A DNA stretch of 64,000 bases, taken from NCBI GenBank assembly GCA_963778165.1, contig CAVZTE010000005.1, forward strand, positions 372,001 through 436,000, given 5' to 3'. The notes beneath the pieces were generated by a model, which worked only from the letters and a program-made list of their open reading frames with translations, was not told the origin of the DNA and ran no database searches. Positions 58,209 through 64,000 of the stretch are shown one piece after another. The stretch's first letter is position 1. Every line of letters begins with the position of its first letter. A program made the position numbers and the translations under genes. This stretch comes from Bog-756 sp963778165 (GTDB lineage Bacteria; Actinomycetota; Acidimicrobiia; Acidimicrobiales; RAAP-2).

Positions 58209-59757
58209 ATGAGGCGCATTTCCGGTCGACTTGGCGTGCTTGCGAGCACGGGGTTAGTCCTTGCGACCATCTTCGCCCTCCCGGTTGGAGCATCGACAAG
58301 CTCGGCGACGACCGTCGAGACAGCCCACGCCGTCTCGGACTTGACCGGCGTTAAGTCGCTAGCCAGCGACGGCCACGAGGGTTACTGCGGAGTACTCGGC
58401 TCCGGCAAGGTCGACTGCTGGGGGAACGGGGACATTGGGCAACTTGGTAACGGGAAATTCTACTGACACCGGCGACCTTGGCTCTGACACACCTGTCTCC
58501 GTGAGGGGGGTGGGCGGCACCGGCCTGCTGAGTGGCGTGGCCAGCCTCAGTGACAATGGCGGTAACGCTGGGGGTGCAGGCTACTGCGCCCTGCTCACCT
58601 CGACCGAAGTCGATTGTTGGGGGAACGGACACTCGGCGCCGGCAACAGTGTCTGGTCTTGGCGGCACGGGTCGGTTGAGTGGCGTGGCCCGACTCATCGG
58701 CTTCGGCAACGGCTACTGCGCTCTCCTCACCTCAGCCAAAGTCGATTGCTGGGGCGACGGCCAGGACGGTGAACTCGGCAACGGGTCCTTCAACTACAGC
58801 GCTACTGTGCCGGTTGCCGTCGTAGGAATCAGTGGCACGGGCACACTGTCCAGCGTGGTCGGCGTAGTCAGCGACGTTCAACTTGGGGAAGAACCCAGCG
58901 TCTGTGCCGATCTGAGCACGGGCAAGGTCGACTGTTGGGGCTACGGCGCTTTCGGTGAACTCGGAAACGGAACCTTCTACACCCAAAGTCCCTATGGTTC
59001 AGCCGTTCCCGTGGCAGTCGACGGGCTCAGCGACGTGGCCAGCCTCATCGGTAGACCTGACGGCAGCTACTGTGCCGTGCTCACTTCCGCCAACGTCTAT
59101 TGCTGGGGGGATGGTTACTCCGGACAGCTGGGGAACGGTACGTTCTATACCTCTGGCAATGAAGGTTCCGCGGTTCCGGTGGCCGTCAAGGGCATGGGCG
59201 GAACCGGCACTTTGACGGACGTGTCAAGCCTCGGTGGAGAAGGTCAAAACGGCGGTTACTGTGCCATCCTCACCTCCCGGCAGGTGGACTGCTGGGGCAA
59301 TGGCGCCAGCGGTGCCCTGGGCGACAAGAAGTTCTACGCGGGTAGCCCGTCCGGTTCCGCGGTCCCTGTAGAGGTAGTGGCGTTGACCGGAACCGGCAGG
59401 CTGGGCAGTGTGAAGGACCTCGCTGATGCCGACGACAACAGCTACTGTGCCAGGCTCTCTTCTGCCAGGGTGGATTGTTGGGGGTTTGGGCAGTTTGGCG
59501 AGATGGGAAACGGCAAGTTTTATGAAAATAACGACGAGGGCTCTGATATCCCTGTCTCCGTGAAGGGTATCGATGGAGCTGGAACTCTCGGAAGTGTGTC
59601 CAGTCTCACCAGCGACGGAACTGCAAGCTACTGTGCAATCGTCGGCGCAGGGCGGGTTGCCTGCTGGGGCTGGGGAGCTGCAGGCCAGATAGGCGACGGG
59701 TCCTTCTACAACGCTTACCCCAATGGGATCGACGTCCCCATGGCTGTGCTTTCGTAA
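58209..59757 (+). pseudogene. RCC1/alpha-tubulin-suppressor-like repeat protein with one frameshift
   Basis: From ATG 58209 the frame gives a signal peptide (RRISGRLGVLASTGLVLATI) and the first repeat (GYCGVLGSGKVDCWGNG), but stops at 58466. A second frame (58435-59757) continues with seven more repeats of the type SYCAVLTSANVYCWGDG + YSGQLGNGTFY, eight in all. Joining them needs a one-base gain or two-base loss at about 58463, in TTCTACTGACACC, where the other repeats would read on. So the gene is probably broken or the assembly has an error; a programmed slip is less likely. RCC1-like exported propellers may bind polysaccharide or protein. It fills the segment between repeats l and m. Confidence 0.78.
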
Positions 59758-59800
59758 GCACCCCCGCCGCCCGAATCTGGCGGTCGGTGGCACCCTTAGG
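59753..59800 (+). repeat. island repeat, copy m
   Basis: CGTAAGCACCCCCGCCGCCC then GAATCTGGCGGTCGGTGGCA then CCCTTAGG. TAA is the stop codon of the RCC1-like gene. CACCCTTAGGCAT is repeated in the adjoining copy. Confidence 0.7.
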
Positions 59801-59838
59801 CATCCCCCGGACCCGGCGATCGGGGACCCTTAGGCATG
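59801..59838 (+). repeat. island repeat, copy m2 (tandem)
   Basis: CATCCCCCGGACCCGGCGAT then CGGGGACCCTTAGGCATG. TCCCC and GGGGA can pair. It directly follows copy m and shares its ACCCTTAGGCAT end, so it may come from tandem duplication or from loss of the gene between two copies. Confidence 0.7.
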
Positions 59839-60390
59839 GAATGCAGCCGATGAAACCATGGCATCGACCTGGGCAACGAGTTGTGTGAGATCCGGTCCCC
59901 GGAGGCATGCAAGCATCGTAAAGAAGTTGCCTTGAGCCAAACTCCCTACCACCAGAGATACCGTCTCTTGGGCACCGAAGTCCTTGCACTCGCCTGGCTT
60001 GCTGACTAATTCACGAGCAGGTCGTCCACTAACTGTGACGGATCGTCCAGCGTATTCAGTTCCTAGCACCCCGGCTGTGGCCCACTGGATCCAAACGCCC
60101 TTTGCACCAAGCTGACGTTCCGCCGATCCCTGGCAGTTCGTCGCGCTCGGTTTACAGGGATTACTCCATGCCTGATTGCTGAGGATGACGAGGTTGGTCG
60201 ACTCACTGGTACCGGCATGCGAGATAGTGGCAACCCAAGAAGTCGGATGCGTGAATGTGACCACGTCCGATGTGTACCGAGAAGTCGGTATCGAGGTGCT
60301 GACCTTGCCGTGAGCACTTTCGGTGGCACAGCCTGATAGGAGCAATAGGGTGAGGACCGTTAACATTGCCAAGCCGACCTTTGGCCGCAC
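59830..60390 (-). CDS. lipoprotein of unknown function
   Basis: 186 residues, GTG start. The signal LAMLTVLTLLLLSGC ends in a lipobox (LLSGC). The mature part has VVTFTHPTSWVATISHAGTS, NPCKPSATNCQGSAERQLGA, and LVSKPGECKDFG, with three Cys possibly forming a disulfide. The fold is unassigned, probably beta-rich and surface-exposed. It runs opposite to the repeats, between copies m2 and n. Confidence 0.72.
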   Translation of the reverse strand: MRPKVGLAMLTVLTLLLLSGCATESAHGKVSTSIPTSRYTSDVVTFTHPTSWVATISHAGTSESTNLVILSNQAWSNPCKPSATNCQGSAERQLGAKGVWIQWATAGVLGTEYAGRSVTVSGRPARELVSKPGECKDFGAQETVSLVVGSLAQGNFFTMLACLRGPDLTQLVAQVDAMVSSAAFHA

Positions 60391-60465
60391 CTCAGCAGCT
60401 TAGGAGCATCAGCAGCTGCCGTACCGCAGACGCTCCCACACATACGCCAGCCTGTCGTTGGCAGG

Positions 60466-60503
60466 GATAAGCGCCTCCCACCCGGTGTTCGGGGTCACTG
60501 TCC
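60466..60503 (+). repeat. island repeat, copy n (rightmost)
   Basis: GATAAGCGCCTCCCACCCGG followed by TGTTCGGGGTCACTGTCC. It is the last copy before the IS3 remnant. Confidence 0.7.
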
Positions 60504-60683
60504 CAACTGGTTGGCTGCTCGGCAGAAAGATCAAATATGACCGCTTACAGTTTGGATCGGACCAAGAACCTCTTTCCCATTGACTGTTGATTCGAAGGCA
60601 GCCGCTGTTGCTGCCTTGCTATAGCTTCCAAATTCGCAGCTAATTCCGTATACCGCGGGGCTGGTGGATTTGGCCCCCGATGT

Positions 60684-60932
60684 AAGACCCACATCATGGG
60701 CACCGTCGGTGACTGCTACGACAACGCCCCGATGGAGTCGTTCTGGGGGTCCATGCGGATTGAGCTCCTCAACCGACGATCATGGCCGACCGTGCTCGAA
60801 CTCTCGAGTGCCATGGCCGACTACATCGACAACTTCTACAACCCCACCCGACGCCACAGTTCCCTCAAATATCTGACCCCGAACGAATACGAAGTCCTAC
60901 ACTCAAGAGAAACCCAGACCGAATTCTCATAA
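60684..60932 (+). pseudogene. C-terminal remnant of an IS3-family transposase (rve domain)
   Basis: About 80 residues remain: KTHIMGTVGDCYDNAPMESF, then WGSMRIELLNRR and FYNPTRRHSSLKYLTPNEYE, the last block of the DDE integrase core (including the catalytic Glu in PMESF) and the conserved RRHS end. The N-terminal part with the two Asp residues is lost. It sits between the last island repeat and the tRNA-Gly gene, so it marks the right end of the island. The 180 bp before it show no other features. Confidence 0.85.
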
Positions 60933-60964
60933 GAAGCGGTCCACTCGATGGGGTCAACCCCATT

Positions 60965-61040
60965 TGGAGCGGACGACGGGATTCGAACCCGCGACCCTCA
61001 CCTTGGCAAGGTGATGCTCTACCAACTGAGCCACGTCCGC
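60965..61040 (-). tRNA. tRNA-Gly (GCC anticodon)
   Basis: Cloverleaf on the minus strand: acceptor GCGGACG / CGTCCGC with discriminator T, D-arm GGCTCAGTTGGTAGAGC, anticodon arm TCACC-TTGCCAA-GGTGA with anticodon GCC, and T-arm GGGTTCGAATCCC-type loop. CCA is encoded directly after the discriminator base. The 3' end faces the accessory island, the usual orientation for tRNA-linked integration. Confidence 0.95.
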
Positions 61041-61117
61041 GTAAGGCCAACACCCTAGCAGCAGACGACCATGTCCTCCGGTGCCCCACTCCGGTTACGA
61101 AAGCCGTTCCGTACCCC

Positions 61118-62653
61118 TTACGCAGGGAGTTCGGCGTGCCACCAGGGGACCGGTCGACCCCGAAGGTTGGCCTCGGCCACCAGCTCACCCAGGGACTCCT
61201 CCATGCCCCGGGCGATCACCGCCACATCGGGTACCAGGTCCCAGCACCCCTGCACCCCGACGTACATGGAGTCGAGGTAGGAGAACACCGTGATGTTGAC
61301 GCCCACCCCCTCCACGATCGGGCCCAGTGGGTACATGGCCACCATCCGGGCGCCCGCCAGGTACAGCGGGAACTGCGGCCCCGGCACGTTGGACACGATG
61401 AGATTGAACAGCGGCGCCACGTGATCGAAGAGCCGCAGATTGGTGACGAGTCGGGACAGCCGGGTGGCCACCGCCGGGAACGTGGATTGGGCCCAGCCGG
61501 CGAACAGGTCCGATCCGATCTCCTGACCCTGTTGCTTGGCCGAGGCCATCCCGTCCCGGATGTACCGGTGGCGGGTGGCGGCCTCTTCGACGCCATCGGC
61601 CAGCGAGACCAGGACGGCAGAGATCCGGTTGCCCAGCGACTCCCGCTCCTCTTCCACTCGCACCGACACCGGCACCATGGCCACCAACGAGCCGTCAGGT
61701 TGCTCATCCCGCCCGGCGAAGAACCGGCGCATGGCCCCCGAGGTCACCGTCAGCACCACGTCGTTGGCCGTCCCGCCGAGCCTCTCCCGCACCCGGGCCA
61801 CGTCAGCCAGCGGTAGCTCGGCGAAGGCCACCCGACGGTGAGCAGAGATCGAGCGGTTGATCGACGTCCGGGGAGCCTCGAACGGCGCCGGTGGCAGCGC
61901 ACCTTGGACCTCGCGGTTCCGGTTGCCCAGACCCCGGAGCGTCTGCACCGTCCGGCTCACTGTGCGCACCAACTCCTCGGCCGCACCGGGCAAGGATCCC
62001 AACACGTCCCGCCACTGCTCGACCTCCCCCGGAAGGGGATCGGGGGTCCATCGGGGGTCACGCCGATCCTTGGCATCCCGCGGGTCGGGCTGACCCGACC
62101 TTCCGTCACCTTCACTGCCGGCCGGGCTCCGCTCTCGCCGTCCCTGCCTGAACAGGGGGCGGGGCGAGGGGTCCGGCGACAGGTCGAAGAATGCCGCCAT
62201 CACCTCGGCTCCGGAAACCCCGTCGATGATGGCGTGGTGCACCTTGGGCACCAGGGCCAGGCGCCCGCCTTCCAGCCCTTCGACCACATGGAACTCCCAC
62301 AACGGCCGGCGCCGGTCGAGAGGTCTCGAGGCCAGGTCCGCCACCAGAGCGGTCAGCTCCTCCTGCCCACCAGGAGCGGGAAGGCTGACCCGGCGCACGT
62401 GGTATTCCAGGTCGAAGTCGGGATCGTCGACCAGGGCGGCATGCTGCAACCCGAACGGCACCTCGACCATCCGCTTCCGGAACGGAGGCACCAGATGCAG
62501 CCGCTCGGCCACCAGGTCGAGGATCCGGTGGAAGTCCACTTCCCCGGTCGCACCCTCGGTATCGAAGATCAGTGCCCCCAGGATGTGCAGGTGGGTCGTG
62601 GGCGACTCCAGCGAGATGAAGGCCCCGTCCAAACCGGTAAGTCGGTCCATCAC
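61118..62653 (-). CDS. wax ester synthase/diacylglycerol acyltransferase (WS/DGAT)
   Basis: 511 residues. The acyl-transfer motif HHxxxDG is clear as HHAIIDG at 139-145 (VPKVHHAIIDGVSG), with RPLWEFHVVEGLEGGRLALV before it. NDVVLTVTSGAMRRFF and the C-terminal VSNVPGPQFPLYLAGARMVA complete the family. The enzyme forms triacylglycerol or wax esters from acyl-CoA at the membrane, for storage lipid. An Arg/Asp/Pro-rich insertion (about 170-210) is variable in the family. Its start lies 3 bp after the dut stop, so the pair is probably co-transcribed. Confidence 0.92.
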   Translation of the reverse strand: MMDRLTGLDGAFISLESPTTHLHILGALIFDTEGATGEVDFHRILDLVAERLHLVPPFRKRMVEVPFGLQHAALVDDPDFDLEYHVRRVSLPAPGGQEELTALVADLASRPLDRRRPLWEFHVVEGLEGGRLALVPKVHHAIIDGVSGAEVMAAFFDLSPDPSPRPLFRQGRRERSPAGSEGDGRSGQPDPRDAKDRRDPRWTPDPLPGEVEQWRDVLGSLPGAAEELVRTVSRTVQTLRGLGNRNREVQGALPPAPFEAPRTSINRSISAHRRVAFAELPLADVARVRERLGGTANDVVLTVTSGAMRRFFAGRDEQPDGSLVAMVPVSVRVEEERESLGNRISAVLVSLADGVEEAATRHRYIRDGMASAKQQGQEIGSDLFAGWAQSTFPAVATRLSRLVTNLRLFDHVAPLFNLIVSNVPGPQFPLYLAGARMVAMYPLGPIVEGVGVNITVFSYLDSMYVGVQGCWDLVPDVAVIARGMEESLGELVAEANLRGRPVPWWHAELPA

Positions 62654-62656
62654 CCC

Positions 62657-63166
62657 CTACCGGCCCGTCGATCCGAAGCCGCCTAGCCCCCGCTCGCTCT
62701 CCCCCAGCTCCTCCACCTCCACGAAGGTGGCCGACTCGACCCGTTGGATCACCAGCTGGGCGATTCGGTCGCCCCGGTGCACGTCGTAGGGGGTCTCGCC
62801 GTCGGTGTTGACCAACAGCACCGCCAGCTCGTCGCGATACCCGGAGTCGATGAGGCCCGGCGTGTTGAGACAGGTCACGCCGTGCCGCAGGGCCAGGCCA
62901 CTCCTCGGTTGGACGAAGCCGGCATACCCCTCCGGAATGGCCAGGGCCACCCCGGTGGGAACCAGGGCACGCCCCCCGTTGGGCGCCAGCGTCACGTCGA
63001 TGCGGGCCACCAGGTCCGCTCCGGCATCTCCCGCCCGGGCGTAGGACGGAACCGGCAGACCGGGGTCCAACCTGACCACCGGAACCGGTAGCGACCCGCG
63101 CCCATCGGGGGTCAGATGACCCCGCTGCGCCTGGACTGCTTCAACCCCGGGGCCTGATGCCGCCAC
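62657..63166 (-). CDS. dut: deoxyuridine 5'-triphosphate nucleotidohydrolase
   Basis: 169 residues from a GTG behind GGTGGAGG. All five dUTPase motifs are present: ARAGDAGADL (I), PRSGLALRHGV (II), TPGLIDSGYRDE (III), GDRIAQLVI (IV) and GLGGFGSTGR (V). The trimeric enzyme hydrolyses dUTP to dUMP, keeping uracil out of DNA and supplying thymidylate synthesis. An extra N-terminal tail of about 35 residues precedes motif I. WS/DGAT follows at once on the same strand. The oligoribonuclease gene is divergent. Confidence 0.97.
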   Translation of the reverse strand: MAASGPGVEAVQAQRGHLTPDGRGSLPVPVVRLDPGLPVPSYARAGDAGADLVARIDVTLAPNGGRALVPTGVALAIPEGYAGFVQPRSGLALRHGVTCLNTPGLIDSGYRDELAVLLVNTDGETPYDVHRGDRIAQLVIQRVESATFVEVEELGESERGLGGFGSTGR

Positions 63167-63347
63167 GTGCTACCTCCACCTCTCCGGGGGGTGACGCTAT
63201 CGCTCCGCTCCCTACCCTGCCGACAGGCCCTCCACCCCCCGGACCGCCTTGACCCGGGCCCAGCGCCACCACGCCCGATGGTCCCATCTGACGGTTCGTC
63301 ACCTCGGAGGGCCGGTCCCCGTCGGTGCCGCCGTCTACGTGCCGCGG

Positions 63348-63382
63348 CGTCACCGGCGTGCGGTAGCGTCACCGGCGTGCTG
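63348..63382. repeat. tandem 19-bp repeat before orn
   Basis: GCGTCACCGGCGTGC occurs twice in a row with a 19-bp period, the second copy running into the orn start codon. Copy number may vary between strains and would change the ribosome-site distance. No strong Shine-Dalgarno is seen otherwise. Confidence 0.5.
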
Positions 63383-63949
63383 GTGTGGATGGATCTGGAG
63401 ATGACCGGGCTCGACGTGTCGTCCGACGTCATCGTCGAGGTGGCCACCCTGGTCACCGACGACGACCTGAACATCGTGGCCGAGGGCCCGGACCTGGTGG
63501 TTTCCACCTCCCCCGACAAGCTGGCCGGCATGGACGAGTTCGTGAGGTCCATGCACACCAAGAGCGGGCTGCTGACCGAGATCGCCGCCTCCACCGTCAC
63601 CCTGGAGGAGGCCGGGGCGGCCACCCTGGAGTTCATCAAGGCCCAGGTGCCCAACCCACGGACCGTGCCGCTGGCCGGTAACTCCATCGGGACGGACCGA
63701 CGCTTCCTCGCCGCCCAGCTGCCCGAGGTCGAGGAGTACCTCCACTACCGTTCGGTGGATGTCTCCACCCTCAAGGAGCTGGCCAAGCGGTGGTATCCCG
63801 AGGTCATGAAGGGCGCCCCGCAAAAGGCCGGCGGCCACCGGGCCATGGACGACATCCGCGAGAGCGTGGCCGAGCTGGCCTACTACCGCGCCACCATCTT
63901 CCGGCCATCCACCGAGGGCGCAGCCGGCACCCCTGCCGGGGGCCGGTAG
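63377..63949 (+). CDS. orn: oligoribonuclease (DEDDh exonuclease)
   Basis: I use GTG 63377 (VLVWMDLEMTGLD), just behind the tandem repeat, rather than the longer open frame. The 190 residues show the DEDDh set: Asp and Glu in VWMDLEMTGL, Asp in NSIGTDRRFL, His in AGGHRAMDDI and Asp in the same block. HYRSVDVSTLKELAKRWYPE is also characteristic. The enzyme degrades 2-5 nt RNA and the linear dinucleotide from c-di-GMP breakdown. A further gene may start right at its stop codon. Confidence 0.95.
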   Translation: MLVWMDLEMTGLDVSSDVIVEVATLVTDDDLNIVAEGPDLVVSTSPDKLAGMDEFVRSMHTKSGLLTEIAASTVTLEEAGAATLEFIKAQVPNPRTVPLAGNSIGTDRRFLAAQLPEVEEYLHYRSVDVSTLKELAKRWYPEVMKGAPQKAGGHRAMDDIRESVAELAYYRATIFRPSTEGAAGTPAGGR

Positions 63950-64000
63950 TGGACGAGGCCGTGCCCGAACAGCCGACCGAGGCCCCACCGGTACCCACCC
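63949..64000 (+). CDS. possible start of a further gene
   Basis: A GTG overlaps the orn stop codon (TAGTG) and the frame stays open to the window edge (17 codons: DEAVPEQPTEAPPVPT). The short Pro/Glu-rich stretch cannot be classified. Confidence 0.3.
   Translation, partial: MDEAVPEQPTEAPPVPT

Noticed and set aside
45879..60503. Island repeats as classical integron attC sites
   Set aside because: Most copies have an AAC-containing left block, but no matching GTTRRRY core is found 40-100 bp downstream and the typical long imperfect palindrome is missing. I therefore call them an integron-like array of unknown type, not attC.
45879..60503. Island repeats as rho-independent terminators
   Set aside because: No T-tracts follow the stems, and orientation is the same next to minus-strand genes and between divergent genes, where no terminator is needed.
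45879..60503. CRISPR array
   Set aside because: Distances between repeats are 300-2500 bp, filled with genes, and repeats are degenerate; no cas genes are seen.

Overview
The window looks like chromosome of a high-GC actinobacterium. Many genes start with GTG, start codons sit close behind GGAGG-type ribosome binding sites, and several genes overlap by 4 nt. Families typical of Actinomycetota are present: an F420-type LLM oxidoreductase, a mycothiol-type TIGR03086 protein, WS/DGAT, a BTAD/AAA regulator, a neocarzinostatin-like fold, DUF4232 and a ChoD-like GMC oxidase. A soil or water Acidimicrobiia-like lineage is my best guess, but this is an inference and no marker gene settles it.

Region 1 (1-43 kb) is compact and very GC-rich. 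It holds a drug-efflux fragment, a large BTAD-AAA-TPR regulator, a divergent alpha/beta-hydrolase and cholesterol-oxidase-like pair with a phased repeat array between them, and a CPBP protease with a Pro/Trp-rich N-terminus. Next come an OatA-like acyltransferase, a universal stress protein, a HAD hydrolase, a cyclase-YHS fusion, a thioesterase and an aldo/keto reductase. A tightly coupled minus-strand operon (Baeyer-Villiger monooxygenase, two-part SDR, amidohydrolase) resembles a catabolic unit for a cyclic ketone or steroid-like substrate. After it lie a MarR/efflux pair with its operator, a GH15 hydrolase, an alkyladenine DNA glycosylase, a flavin disulfide reductase, a duplicated muconolactone-isomerase-like protein, topoisomerase IB, a GH36 plus GH1-like pair, and three consecutive genes each carrying two YbjQ-like domains.

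Region 2 (about 43-60.9 kb) is an accessory island with lower GC and many small or narrowly distributed genes on both strands: VOC proteins, an ECF sigma factor with a membrane partner, VapBC-type toxin-antitoxin, tiny membrane proteins, lipoproteins, an RDD protein, a PQQ-type propeller and an RCC1-like protein. An intact IS110-family element with a candidate bridge RNA lies inside it, and an IS3 transposase remnant lies at its right end, next to the 3' end of a tRNA-Gly gene. The most striking feature is a short degenerate repeat (about 30-45 bp, roughly GATAAC-CGCC, then GACC-CGGY-GGTC, then GGGGCACC). It occurs once between almost every pair of adjacent genes or small operons, always in the same orientation whatever the direction of the genes, and it often supplies the stop codon. 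That geometry resembles an integron cassette array, yet the repeat lacks a recognisable attC GTTRRRY half and no integrase gene is visible.

Region 3 (61-64 kb) returns to the core-like GC-rich style with WS/DGAT acyltransferase, dUTPase and oligoribonuclease, plus the possible start of one more gene at the window edge.
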